Positions 35,695 to 44,138 of a stretch of 64,000 bases of DNA are shown here, in pieces (position 1 is the first letter of the stretch; the number at the start of each line of letters is the position of its first letter). This stretch comes from QHXW01 sp963847515 (GTDB lineage Bacteria; Acidobacteriota; Terriglobia; Bryobacterales; Bryobacteraceae). Below the pieces are notes generated by a model. The model made no database searches. It was not told the DNA's origin and worked only from the letters and a program-made list of their open reading frames with translations. Position numbers and translations under genes: made by a program. Where the stretch lies: NCBI GenBank assembly GCA_963847515.1, contig CAWKAA010000007.1:1860001-1924000 (forward strand), given 5' to 3'.

Positions 35695-36957
35695 ATGCAT
35701 CGCCGAATGTTTCTGCAGGCAGCCACAGGGCTGGCCGCACTTAGGCCTGATTCCATCAATCGCGCACGTGCCGCGGCCACATCGGTGAACGATCGCAAGC
35801 CCGAAGAGACCGCGCGCGACGAGGATTATTGGCTGGAGATCCAGCAGGCTTTCACGGTGGATCGCAACATCGTCAACCTGAACAATGGCGGTGTTTGCCC
35901 GTCGCCCAAGATCGTGCAGGATGCCATGCGCCGCCAGTTGGAGTTCAGCAACATGGCGCCGGCGTACACCATGTGGCAGGTTCTGGAACCGGAGATCGAA
36001 AGCGTGCGCACGCGCCTGGCGGCCAGTTTCGGATGTGATCCCGAAGAGATGGCCATCACGCGAAATGCCTCCGAGGCTCTGGAAATCGCGCAACTCGGGA
36101 TGGATCTCAAGGCCGGCGACGAAGTCTTGACCACCGATCAGGATTATCCGCGCATGATCACCACCTGGCAGCAGCGCGAGCGGCGCGACGGAATCAAACT
36201 CAAAATGATCTCCTTTCCCACGCCGCCGCCATCCATGGACGATCTTTTTGAGCGCTTCGAGCGCGCCATCACGCCCCGCACACGCGTCATTCACTTCTGC
36301 CACATCACCAACTTGACGGGACAGATTTTTCCAGTGAAGAAAATCTGCCAGATGGCCCGCAGCCGCGGCATCGAAGCCATCGTGGACGGGGCACACGCCT
36401 ACGCGCAATTTCCGTTCACCCACCAGGATCTCGACTGCGACTACTACGGCACGAGCCTGCATAAGTGGCTGCTCGCCCCGCACGGAACCGGTTTTCTCTA
36501 CGTCCGCAAGGAGAAGATCGAGAAGTTATGGCCGATGATGGCCGCGCCAGCCACTATGAACGCCAACATCCGTAAGTTCGAAGAGATCGGCACCCATCCG
36601 GCAGCGAATCACAATGCCATCGCCGAGGCGTTGACGTTCCATGAATCCATCGGATGCGAGCGAAAGGCTGCACGGCTGCGCTACCTGCGAAGCCTGTGGA
36701 CCGACCGGCTGTCCCGTTTTCCCAATGTCACCATCCGCACCAGTCCCGATCCCGCGCAGAGCTGTGGAGTCGTGCTGGTTTCGGTAGAAGGAAAGAAAGC
36801 TCCTGCGCTGGCAGAGGAATTGTGGAAGCAGCGCATTCTTGTCGTCGCCATCGTCCACAAGGATTTCGAGGGTTTGCGAGTAACGCCCAACATCTACACC
36901 ACGCCTCGCGAGATCGATCTATTCGCGACTGCGATGGAGAGGCTGATTCGAGCGTAG
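35695..36957 (+). CDS. Tat-exported class V aminotransferase (isopenicillin N epimerase-like)
   Basis: 420 residues, with AAAGGAG four bases before the ATG. The N-terminus MHRRMFLQAATGLAAL is a twin-arginine signal, unusual for a PLP enzyme. The fold-type I core follows: NLNNGGVCPSPKIVQDAM, ITRNASEALEIAQLGMDL, TTDQDYPRM, IHFCHITNLTGQIFPV, AIVDGAHAYAQFP (PLP-binding Asp and His), and YYGTSLHKWLLAPHGTGFLY with the Schiff-base Lys. It resembles isopenicillin-N epimerases and cysteine-desulfurase-like proteins. The substrate is unknown. It is co-oriented with the sulfatase-like gene. Confidence 0.91.
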   Translation: MHRRMFLQAATGLAALRPDSINRARAAATSVNDRKPEETARDEDYWLEIQQAFTVDRNIVNLNNGGVCPSPKIVQDAMRRQLEFSNMAPAYTMWQVLEPEIESVRTRLAASFGCDPEEMAITRNASEALEIAQLGMDLKAGDEVLTTDQDYPRMITTWQQRERRDGIKLKMISFPTPPPSMDDLFERFERAITPRTRVIHFCHITNLTGQIFPVKKICQMARSRGIEAIVDGAHAYAQFPFTHQDLDCDYYGTSLHKWLLAPHGTGFLYVRKEKIEKLWPMMAAPATMNANIRKFEEIGTHPAANHNAIAEALTFHESIGCERKAARLRYLRSLWTDRLSRFPNVTIRTSPDPAQSCGVVLVSVEGKKAPALAEELWKQRILVVAIVHKDFEGLRVTPNIYTTPREIDLFATAMERLIRA

Positions 36958-36971
36958 GCCAGACCGGCCTA
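36955..36971. other. Hairpin made of two convergent stop codons
   Basis: TAGGCC (36955-36960) and GGCCTA (36966-36971) form a 6-bp stem with a five-base loop. The TAG of the aminotransferase and the TAG of the ROK gene on the other strand form the outer ends of the stem. It may serve as a weak two-way terminator. Confidence 0.35.
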
Positions 36972-38012
36972 ATCACCGCCTGAAGTGGACAAATGCCCCA
37001 GGTGGTTCTCGCGGGCGAACTGCAGTGCTTGAATTGCCGCCCCACGAGCGCCGGCGGTGTCGCCGTTGGGCATGACATGAACCGGAATATCCGCCTGCTC
37101 TTCCCGCTGGGTGGGCATACCCGCGCGAATTTCGTCGATGAACCAGCGCTGGAACTTTTCGTTCGTCTCTACCGCGCCTCCGCCAACTATTAAAGCATCG
37201 GGGTCGAACGTGTTCACCATTTCATCGAAGAACAAGCCCAAAGCGCGCGCTTGCACCCGAAAAATATCCTGGCACATCGGATCGCCATTCTCGGCAAGGC
37301 CCCTCACAAGCTTCGCGGCCTTGTGAATGTCGCCGATCTTGCCAAGTTCGTGATCGGGATACTTGGCCAGGAAGAACGGCAGAAGAGTGTTCTCAATTGC
37401 CGTGAGAGAGCACATCGACTCGAGGTCTCCCATGCGACCGCAGTTGCATGCAGGCTTCATCCCGCTCGTTCCTGGGATGCTCTGGTAGGGAATGAGCACG
37501 TGGCCCAATTCTCCGCCAAAGCCCTTTCTGCCCTTGACGACATTGCCATCGATAATGACGCCCCCGCCCAGACCGGTGCCTACGATCGCCGAAATAGATG
37601 TCTGCCTGTGGTTTGCGCCGAAGATCGCGAAGTGGCCCCAAAGGGCGCCCGCGTTTCCATCGTTCAGATAAGTCGCGGGTTTGCCCAGTCTTTTGGCGAG
37701 CGTCCCGCGGATGTCAAATCCTCCCCATCCCGTATGTACGAAATTCGTAGAACCTTCGGCACTGAGCACGCCGTCGGCGCTCGCTGGACCGGGGGTGTCC
37801 AGACCGACGGCCACCACATCGGTGAGCAAAACGCCGGCCTTATCAACAGCCTTCTTGAGACCGTCTTCGATCTGCTGGAGACAGATGTCCGGGCCCTCTT
37901 TGGATCGGGCCGGATACTCGAACAGACCTTCGATGAGGAACTGCTCCTTCCCGTTCACTAAGGTATAGTTGATGGCGGTTCCGCCCAGATCCACTCCAGC
38001 CACTACTTGCAC
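36969..38012 (-). CDS. ROK-family sugar kinase
   Basis: 347 residues from a GTG start with GAGG seven bases upstream. The ATP site GVDLGGTAINYTLVNG, catalytic-Asp region TYLNDGNAGALWG, ISAIVGTGLGGGVIIDG, GFGGELGHVLI (the ExGH sugar/zinc site), the Cys cluster ACNCGRMGDLESMCS, and IVGGGAV near the end mark the ROK family. In most ROK kinases the Cys cluster is CxCGxxGCxE; here the third Cys is Asp, which may alter zinc binding. There is no HTH domain, so it is a kinase, probably for glucose or a related hexose, not a repressor. Confidence 0.91.
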   Translation of the reverse strand: MQVVAGVDLGGTAINYTLVNGKEQFLIEGLFEYPARSKEGPDICLQQIEDGLKKAVDKAGVLLTDVVAVGLDTPGPASADGVLSAEGSTNFVHTGWGGFDIRGTLAKRLGKPATYLNDGNAGALWGHFAIFGANHRQTSISAIVGTGLGGGVIIDGNVVKGRKGFGGELGHVLIPYQSIPGTSGMKPACNCGRMGDLESMCSLTAIENTLLPFFLAKYPDHELGKIGDIHKAAKLVRGLAENGDPMCQDIFRVQARALGLFFDEMVNTFDPDALIVGGGAVETNEKFQRWFIDEIRAGMPTQREEQADIPVHVMPNGDTAGARGAAIQALQFARENHLGHLSTSGGD

Positions 38013-38084
38013 ACTATTGCCTCGATTTGAATTGATTTAAATTCCCGAAGTTTCCAGATTAGCAGGATTTAGGAATGAGACCGG

Positions 38085-38612
38085 TTACTTCGTCCCTTCG
38101 CAGACTGGCCCCAGCCACTTTCCCTCGAATGTCGAATTGATCTTCATGCTTCGAGTTCCATCGCCCATGGTCATTTGTACGGAGCCTTTGACGTGCTCGG
38201 AATTGATCGCCTCGATGTGAACGTCCCCATTTGATTTCATGGTTCCCGCGCCGCATTCGATGCGGAACTCCATCTTGCTGCTGGTCGAGGCCAGCACGGT
38301 GCGATGACAGCTCTTGTCATTGTTGCCAAACGCCATCGCTTTCTCTAGATCTTCCTTCTTGACGCAGCTCTTACGCGTGGTTGTCTTCGGGCCTTGCTGT
38401 GCGCTGGCCTTGGCTCGCTCTTCAATTTTGGCGCGCTGCTCAGGCGTCAGCTTGGCCAGAACCTCGTCAGGGATGGGCGGCGCTCCGCTGTGCTCCATTG
38501 TAGTGGTGCTCTCCCAAAGACCGAGCTTGACGTCGAGCGGTTGAACGGTGTCGGCCGCCCACACCGCGCCACAAAACAGGAATGCAAATCCAAGCGAAAC
38601 GTTTATCTTCAC
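38085..38612 (-). CDS. DUF3617-family exported protein
   Basis: 175 residues from a GTG with GGAGG five bases upstream, giving MKINVSLGFAFLFCGAVWAA, a signal peptide; the frame extends upstream but only into the antisense of the isomerase gene. The mature part starts LDVKLGLWESTTTMEHSG, has a charged helix LTPEQRAKIEERAKASA and KSCVKKEDLEKAM, then CHRTVLASTSSKMEFRIECG and GSVQMTMGDGTRSMKINSTF, as in DUF3617 proteins (periplasmic, lipocalin-like, function unknown). It is a single gene between the ROK kinase and the isomerase pair. Confidence 0.88.
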   Translation of the reverse strand: MKINVSLGFAFLFCGAVWAADTVQPLDVKLGLWESTTTMEHSGAPPIPDEVLAKLTPEQRAKIEERAKASAQQGPKTTTRKSCVKKEDLEKAMAFGNNDKSCHRTVLASTSSKMEFRIECGAGTMKSNGDVHIEAINSEHVKGSVQMTMGDGTRSMKINSTFEGKWLGPVCEGTK

Positions 38613-38647
38613 GGGACCTCCGGATACTTCGGATAATATAACGCACC

Positions 38648-39685
38648 TCATCCCCGCCACCGGACCCCTACGCCCAGCACCTTCTTCGCGTACTCCAGGC
38701 TGCGCTCCAGGTCCGTGCGCTGCTGCTCTTTGAGAGCGGCCTCGATCGCCGGCGGCTGCTTTCCGGAACCGCCGATCACCATGGGTCCCATGTAAGGATG
38801 TCCGCTCTTGGCGAGTTCCACGAAGCGCGCAAACTCCCATGCGGGCATGTGCGGAAACACCGTCCAGAAATCGGGTTCGAGATAACCGAGCACCGTCGGC
38901 GCCCGTCCCGTGATGATTTCGAGCTGCATGGAGGCATGCGGGCAGACTTTTCGATAAAGCTCGACGAAGCGATAGAAGTTGACAGAGCCATCGCCCAGCG
39001 CGACCCATTGCGCCACGGCCCCGCGCGGATGCTCGAACACCGCGGAATCGCGAATGTGCGTTGTGACCACATAAGGCCCCAGGATCTCAAGCGCCACCAG
39101 CGGATCTTCCACCACCCACATCGGGTTGCCGCTATCCAGGCACGAACCGACAAAATCTTTGCCCGCCGCTTCGATCAGCGATTTGACCTCGCGCGCCTGC
39201 ATGTCGCCGGAATGGTTCTCCACGGCGATGCGGACGCCCAGATCGAGAGCTTCCGGCCGCACCGAGCGCAGTGCTTGAATGGTGGCTTCCATGCACCGCT
39301 CGAGCTGCGGACGGTCGCCCCTGCCGCCCAGGTAGCAGCGCATAGACTGCGCGCCAACGGCTTTAGCAACATTCAGCCCCTTGCGCAAATACTCCGTTGG
39401 AGTTCCCAGGTTCGGATACCAGCCCTCGGAAAGCGGGCAGATGCAGCCAATGCCGGCGTCGATCGCAATTCCCACCCGCGCTGCGTGCTCTCTGACTTTC
39501 TGAAGGTGGGCCGGCTCGAGGCTCTCATAGTCGTGGAGGCCGGAGAGCTGAACCGTGTCCAGCTTGAGACTCGCCGCGTAGTCGAGAAGTTGAATATCTT
39601 TCCAGCGAAAATCGCGGATCGAGTAGCTGTCGAATCCAAGGCGGATGGGAACGGCGGATGTGTTTGCGGCGCTCAACTCTTCCAC
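38648..39685 (-). CDS. Sugar phosphate isomerase/epimerase-like protein (tandem copy 2)
   Basis: 345 residues, an AP-endonuclease-2-type TIM barrel: IRLGFDSYSIRDFRWKDIQ, DTVQLSGLHDYESLEP, IAVENHSGDMQAREVKSLI, VGSCLDSGNPMW, YVVTTHIRDSAV and SMQLEIITGRAP carry the metal-site residues. It is a close tandem paralogue of the gene upstream (same order of blocks over almost the full length). Unlike that copy it has no Tat signal: its N-terminus is MEELSAANTSAVP and overlaps the upstream gene by 13 nt, so it may be cytoplasmic. Confidence 0.91.
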   Translation of the reverse strand: MEELSAANTSAVPIRLGFDSYSIRDFRWKDIQLLDYAASLKLDTVQLSGLHDYESLEPAHLQKVREHAARVGIAIDAGIGCICPLSEGWYPNLGTPTEYLRKGLNVAKAVGAQSMRCYLGGRGDRPQLERCMEATIQALRSVRPEALDLGVRIAVENHSGDMQAREVKSLIEAAGKDFVGSCLDSGNPMWVVEDPLVALEILGPYVVTTHIRDSAVFEHPRGAVAQWVALGDGSVNFYRFVELYRKVCPHASMQLEIITGRAPTVLGYLEPDFWTVFPHMPAWEFARFVELAKSGHPYMGPMVIGGSGKQPPAIEAALKEQQRTDLERSLEYAKKVLGVGVRWRG

Positions 39686-40746
39686 CTCACGCCGACGCCC
39701 AAAACTTTCTTGGCGTACTCAAAGCTGCGTTCCAGATCCACGCGCTGCTGTTCCTTGAACGCCTCCGCAATCGCTGGCGACTTATTTCCCCATCCGGCGA
39801 TTACCATCGGCCCCATATACGGATGGCCGCTCTTCGCCAGCTTCAGGAACCGGGCAAATTCCCAGGCCGGAGTGCGTTGAAACACCTTCCAGAAACCCGG
39901 CTCGAGATACGGCAGAATATCAGGCGGGACGCCGGTGATGATCTCGAGCTGCATCGACGCTTTTGGACACAGCTTCTGGTACAACTCGACGAACCGGTGA
40001 AGGTCGATGGATCCGTCGCCGAGCGCCACCCATTGCACCGCGGCGCCGCGAGGGTGCTCGAAGACGGCGGTGTCGCGGATGTGCGTGGTGACGACGTACG
40101 GGCCGAGCGTTTCGAGCGTGAGCAGCGGATCTTCGGCCGCCCACAACGGATTGCCGCTATCCAGGCACGAGCCCACGAAATCCTTCCCGGCTGCCTCGAT
40201 CAACATTTTCACTTCACGCGCCTGCATATCGCCCGCATGGTTCTCTACAGCGACGCGAACGCCGGAGTCGAGCGCCTCCGAGCGCACCGATTGCAGAGCC
40301 TTCACCGTGGCTTCAATGCAACGGTCGAGATTCGGCCGGTCCTCTCGCGTCCCCAAGTTGCAGCGCATGGCATGAGCCCCGACAGACTTCGCGACTCCCA
40401 GACCCTTGCGGAGATAAGCAGTGGAAGTGCCTTCTTTCGGATTCCAGCCCTTGGCGATCTCGCAAATGGTGCCGATGCCCACATCAATCGTGACGCCCAC
40501 CCGCTCCGCGTGATCCTTTACCTTGGCCAGATGCGCAGGGTCGAGACTTTCGTAATCATCCAGGCTGGAAAGCTGGACGGTGTCGAGCTTCTGGCTGGCG
40601 GCATAATCGAGATACTGAATGTCTTTCCAATGAAAATCACGAACGGAGAAAGTGTCGAATCCCAGCCGGATGCCTTCACCCGGCGCATTCGCAGCAGCAG
40701 CTAGAGCGGCACTCGAGGTGGCTTGCAGAAACGTGCGGCGGAGCAT
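39673..40746 (-). CDS. Tat-exported sugar phosphate isomerase/epimerase-like protein (tandem copy 1)
   Basis: 357 residues. Twin-arginine signal MLRRTFLQATSSAALAAAAN, then IRLGFDTFSVRDFHWKDIQ, DTVQLSSLDDYESLDP, VAVENHAGDMQAREVKMLI, VGSCLDSGNPLW, YVVTTHIRDTAV and SMQLEIITGVPP, the metal-binding TIM-barrel blocks. It is nearly collinear with the next gene, so the two arose by tandem duplication. The likely role is isomerisation or epimerisation of a keto-sugar; the substrate cannot be read from the sequence. Confidence 0.92.
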   Translation of the reverse strand: MLRRTFLQATSSAALAAAANAPGEGIRLGFDTFSVRDFHWKDIQYLDYAASQKLDTVQLSSLDDYESLDPAHLAKVKDHAERVGVTIDVGIGTICEIAKGWNPKEGTSTAYLRKGLGVAKSVGAHAMRCNLGTREDRPNLDRCIEATVKALQSVRSEALDSGVRVAVENHAGDMQAREVKMLIEAAGKDFVGSCLDSGNPLWAAEDPLLTLETLGPYVVTTHIRDTAVFEHPRGAAVQWVALGDGSIDLHRFVELYQKLCPKASMQLEIITGVPPDILPYLEPGFWKVFQRTPAWEFARFLKLAKSGHPYMGPMVIAGWGNKSPAIAEAFKEQQRVDLERSFEYAKKVLGVGVRWKS

Positions 40747-40783
40747 GATTACCCTTGTATCACGATCTACGGCGTGCGGGGTT

Positions 40784-41872
40784 TCAACGCCAGCGAAACA
40801 GCTTGAGTGCCGTAAAGAAACAGACTACCAGCCATCCGGTGATGATCGCCAGTTGGGGTGTGAGCTGGGTTAGCGAAACGCCCTGCAGGATCTGAGCGCG
40901 TAATGCGTCAATGACAGCGGTGAGCGGCAGCGCGCGGACGAACGGCTGCAGCATGTTCGGAAAACGATCCGAGGAAAAGAAGACCCCGGAAAAGATCCAC
41001 ATTGGCAGCATGATGAAGTTCATCAGGCCGGAGGCGCCTTCGATGGTCCGCACACGCGACGCAATCAGCAGTCCCAGTGCGCTGAACGATAGCGAGGACA
41101 GAAGGCAGAGGATCGCCAGTTCCCACAGCGAGCCCCGCACAGGCACACCGAAGACCCAGGCGCCGAAGCCGATCAACGCCGCCACCTCGACGTAAAGCAT
41201 GGCCAGCCGGGCCAGCAGAAAGGAAAGGAGGTACTGGCTGCGCGGCATGGGCGAGGCAATCAGACGCTTCAGCAGTTTCTTTCTGCGCGCGTCCACGATA
41301 GCGAAACCCAGTCCCCAGATGCCGCTTCCCATCAGGTTCATACCCAACAGGCCCGGTACCAGAAAATCTATATACCGCGAGCCCGGCTCTCGCACCAGGT
41401 CGTCTGAGGCAACGACGGGATCGTGAGCCCCAGCCGCGTGCTGCACGGTGCGGTCAACCAAAAGCTTCGCGTTGCGCCCCTCTGGATTGGTGTCATCGTA
41501 ACGGTACGTCACAGCGCCATCGGCCGCCGGCACTGCCAGCAGCACGATCCGGCCCGCGCGCAGTGCCTGCTCTCCCGCCGCGCGATCCAGCAGTTCGACC
41601 GAAAGTGATTTGTTAGTGCGCATCACTCCCGCCAGTTGCGGACCCACTGCGCCGACCTTCACGACATCGGCAGGACGATTTCGAAACGCAATTCCCAGGC
41701 CAGTGGTGAGCAGGATAGGAAAGACAAAGACCCAAAACACGGCCTCCGGCTCGCGCCAGAACTCGCGAAAGCGGACGAGCGTCAGCTGGACGAGTGAGTG
41801 TTCGATGAACGGCCGGCGCCCGGCTGCGGGTCGCATTTCACGCGTCTGGACCAGCGCCGTTCCTTCACTCAT
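40784..41872 (-). CDS. ABC-2-type transporter permease
   Basis: 362 residues from the ATG of MSEGTALVQTREMRP, which overlaps the ATPase gene stop by 8 nt; a start ten codons upstream is also open. One N-terminal membrane helix (AVFWVFVFPILLTTGLGIAF), a periplasmic domain of about 130 residues, then five C-terminal helices with FLVPGLLGMNLMGSGIWGLG, LKRLIASPMPRSQYL, LGLLIASRVRTIEGASGLMN and LPMWIFSGVFFSSDRFP. This is the ABC2_membrane_3 (YhhJ/DrrB-like) layout. With the ATPase it forms an exporter, possibly for drugs, lipids or another hydrophobic compound. Confidence 0.91.
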   Translation of the reverse strand: MSEGTALVQTREMRPAAGRRPFIEHSLVQLTLVRFREFWREPEAVFWVFVFPILLTTGLGIAFRNRPADVVKVGAVGPQLAGVMRTNKSLSVELLDRAAGEQALRAGRIVLLAVPAADGAVTYRYDDTNPEGRNAKLLVDRTVQHAAGAHDPVVASDDLVREPGSRYIDFLVPGLLGMNLMGSGIWGLGFAIVDARRKKLLKRLIASPMPRSQYLLSFLLARLAMLYVEVAALIGFGAWVFGVPVRGSLWELAILCLLSSLSFSALGLLIASRVRTIEGASGLMNFIMLPMWIFSGVFFSSDRFPNMLQPFVRALPLTAVIDALRAQILQGVSLTQLTPQLAIITGWLVVCFFTALKLFRWR

Positions 41873-42809
41873 CGCGCAAATGCCTCCCCGTGAGCGAAAC
41901 AAAGACGTCCTCGAGCGTCGCCGAATGCGTACGCAATTCGGTCAGCGGAATGCGGCGTCCCGACAGCTCATCAAACAGCGCGGCCACCGCGCGGTGTAGT
42001 TCGCTCACATGCAACTGGTACCCGCCATTCTCGCACCGCGCTACACGCACGCCGTCCAGCCGCTCCAGCGCGGCCATGTCCACGGGTCCGGTCCCATCCA
42101 CCACGGAAAACTCCACCATATGCTCCGCGCCAATCGAGGCAATCAATTCTCTCGGCGTCCCCAGAGCAATGATCTTGCCATGATCCATCACCGCCACGCG
42201 ATCGCACAGCCGTTCCGCTTCGTCCATGTAATGCGTGGTCAGAATGACATTGCGGCCTTCGCTCTTGAAGCGCTCGATCAGATCCCAAGCCTGCCGGCGC
42301 GCCTGCGGGTCGAGCCCGGTGGTTGGCTCATCCAGAAACAAAAGATCGGGATCACCCACCAGCGCGCACGCCATCGCCAGCCGCTGCTTTTGGCCGCCGG
42401 AGAGCCCGCCTACGCGAGAGGTATGCTTCTCCTCGAGCTGCACCATCGCAATGACCTCAGATACCGATGGCCCCTGGCGATAGAAACTGCGGAACAGGCG
42501 CACGGTTTCGTCAACCGTAAGCTTCTCGGAAAGTTGCGTTTCCTGTAGCTGCACTCCAAGGCGCTGGCGAAGCTCGTCAGCGTCAGTTTCCCAACGCAAT
42601 CCCAGCAGTTCCACCGTGCCCGCATCCTGCGGCGTCAATCCTTCGCAGATCTCGATGGTCGTGGTCTTGCCTGCGCCGTTGGGACCCAGCAGGCCGAAAC
42701 ACTCGCCCGCCCGGACGTCCAGATCGAGCCCGTCCACCGCGACAACATCGCTGTATACCTTGCGGAGTCCGCGCACACACACCGGGAGCCGGCTCGGCAA
42801 GCTGTGCAT
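41865..42809 (-). CDS. ABC transporter ATP-binding protein (exporter type)
   Basis: 314 residues from the ATG of MHSLPSRLPVCVRGL; a TTG 12 codons earlier is less likely. Walker A GPNGAGKTTT, Q-loop VQLQETQLSEKL, signature VGGLSGGQKQRLAMA, Walker B LLFLDEPTTGLDPQ and H-loop ILTTHYMDEAERLCD are all intact. A C-terminal DUF4162-like region (EFSVVDGTGPVDMAALERLD, SATLEDVFVSLTGRHL) marks the DrrA/CcmA-like export class. It is coupled to the downstream permease by an 8-nt overlap. The enolase-superfamily gene diverges from it. Confidence 0.93.
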   Translation of the reverse strand: MHSLPSRLPVCVRGLRKVYSDVVAVDGLDLDVRAGECFGLLGPNGAGKTTTIEICEGLTPQDAGTVELLGLRWETDADELRQRLGVQLQETQLSEKLTVDETVRLFRSFYRQGPSVSEVIAMVQLEEKHTSRVGGLSGGQKQRLAMACALVGDPDLLFLDEPTTGLDPQARRQAWDLIERFKSEGRNVILTTHYMDEAERLCDRVAVMDHGKIIALGTPRELIASIGAEHMVEFSVVDGTGPVDMAALERLDGVRVARCENGGYQLHVSELHRAVAALFDELSGRRIPLTELRTHSATLEDVFVSLTGRHLRDE

Positions 42810-42947
42810 CAGTCCAGTATCGTCCGCTGCGTCATGGTTTCGCAATTGCGTCGCCCGGACGGTTGCAAGGGAAGACGAAAGGCCATATCAACGAACCCCA
42901 AGCCCTCCGGCTTGTGTCCACTTTCCCCAAGACTTATCCTGGCACTC

Positions 42948-44132
42948 ATGAACAGAAGGCAGTTTCTGGCGGCGGGCGCCGTTTCTCTTCCTGCTCCTCT
43001 GCTCCGGGCAACGGATGCGTTGAAGAATCAGCTAAAAATTACCGGGCTTGAAACGGACGTGCTGCGATTTCCTCCTGGCCGGACTTTCGCGGATGCCATT
43101 CACGATTTCGGCAAGGAAGGCGGCGGAGTGGTGTTGCGATTGCAGACGGATGCGGGCGTCACCGGATGGGCGTACAGCTCGTTCGGCATGATTGGCGGCG
43201 GCCCGCGTGTGGTCGAGTCCATCTTGCAAAACGAAGTCAAACCCGTTGTCATGGGCAAGGACCCCGGTTTTCCGAAACGGCTTCGGTCGGATCTTTGGAA
43301 GGCGCTCGAATACGCGGGCGTCCAGGGCATCACGCAATTCGCCATCGCCGCCGTCGACATTGCCGTTTGGGACATCCTCGGCAAGGCCGCCGGCCTGCCG
43401 GTTTACAAGATGCTGGGCGCGTACGCCGACCGGATGCCGGTGTACTCGATGTGCGGCTGGTATTACGAAAATGACGGGGATCTTACGCAGTTCAAGAAAT
43501 CTGTGGGCGCCGCGATCGAAGAAGGCTTCGACGCGGTGAAGATCAAAGTGGGCCGCGAGTCGCTCGATGACGACGTCGCTCGCATCACGGCCGCTCAGGC
43601 AATCGCAGGCAAAGGCCGGCGCGTGATGGTGGACGCCAATCAGAAATTTAATCTCAATGAAGCGATCCGGCGCGGGCGCGTTTACCAGCAGATGGGTTGC
43701 TTCTGGTTGGAAGAGCCCCTGGCGCCTCAGGATCACGCGGCTTATGCCGAACTGGCCCGTGAGCTCGACATCCGCATCGCGACGGGCGAGAACGAGTACA
43801 CCAAGTATGCGTTTGTCGACTTGATCTCGCGGCGCGGAGCGGACGTGGTGCAGCCCGACAATCGCCGGTCCGGCGGCGTCACGGAGTGGATGGAAATCGG
43901 CGCGATTGCCGATGGTTTCGGAATCGAGCTTGCCAGCCACGGCGGCGGCCCGGCCAATCTGCACATGCTGCTCGCCATGCCCAATGCCATTTACATGGAG
44001 AGCGGCAGTCTCAAGGGCGATTCGTCGACCATAGAGCAATTGCGGTCCGCGGGCAGCGCGGTGCTGGCGCCCGAAATGCCTGGCATGGGAAGCGAGCTGC
44101 GGCCGGATTACATCCAGAAGTTCAAAGTGTGA
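42948..44132 (+). CDS. Tat-exported enolase-superfamily (mandelate racemase-type) protein
   Basis: 394 residues from MNRRQFLAAGAVSLPAPLL, a twin-arginine signal; the frame extends upstream only into the ABC gene's antisense. Enolase-superfamily marks: N-terminal cap (ITGLETDVLRFPPGRTF), DAVKIKVGRESLDDDV (KxK general base), RRVMVDANQKFN (Asp metal ligand), FWLEEPLAPQDH (Glu), RIATGENEYTKY (Glu) and IELASHGGGPANLHML (His). All three metal ligands and the Lys and His bases seem present, so acid-sugar dehydratase or racemase activity is plausible. Export by Tat is unusual for this superfamily. Confidence 0.91.
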   Translation: MNRRQFLAAGAVSLPAPLLRATDALKNQLKITGLETDVLRFPPGRTFADAIHDFGKEGGGVVLRLQTDAGVTGWAYSSFGMIGGGPRVVESILQNEVKPVVMGKDPGFPKRLRSDLWKALEYAGVQGITQFAIAAVDIAVWDILGKAAGLPVYKMLGAYADRMPVYSMCGWYYENDGDLTQFKKSVGAAIEEGFDAVKIKVGRESLDDDVARITAAQAIAGKGRRVMVDANQKFNLNEAIRRGRVYQQMGCFWLEEPLAPQDHAAYAELARELDIRIATGENEYTKYAFVDLISRRGADVVQPDNRRSGGVTEWMEIGAIADGFGIELASHGGGPANLHMLLAMPNAIYMESGSLKGDSSTIEQLRSAGSAVLAPEMPGMGSELRPDYIQKFKV

Positions 44133-44138
44133 CCGGTG

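Noticed and set aside
34822..36483. A 553-codon minus-strand open frame opposite the sulfatase and aminotransferase genes
   Set aside because: It spans two well-supported genes on the other strand and shows no family motif.
38798..40704. Two long plus-strand frames (360 and 348 codons) opposite the isomerase pair
   Set aside because: They resemble each other only because the two isomerase genes are paralogues; both are antisense shadows.
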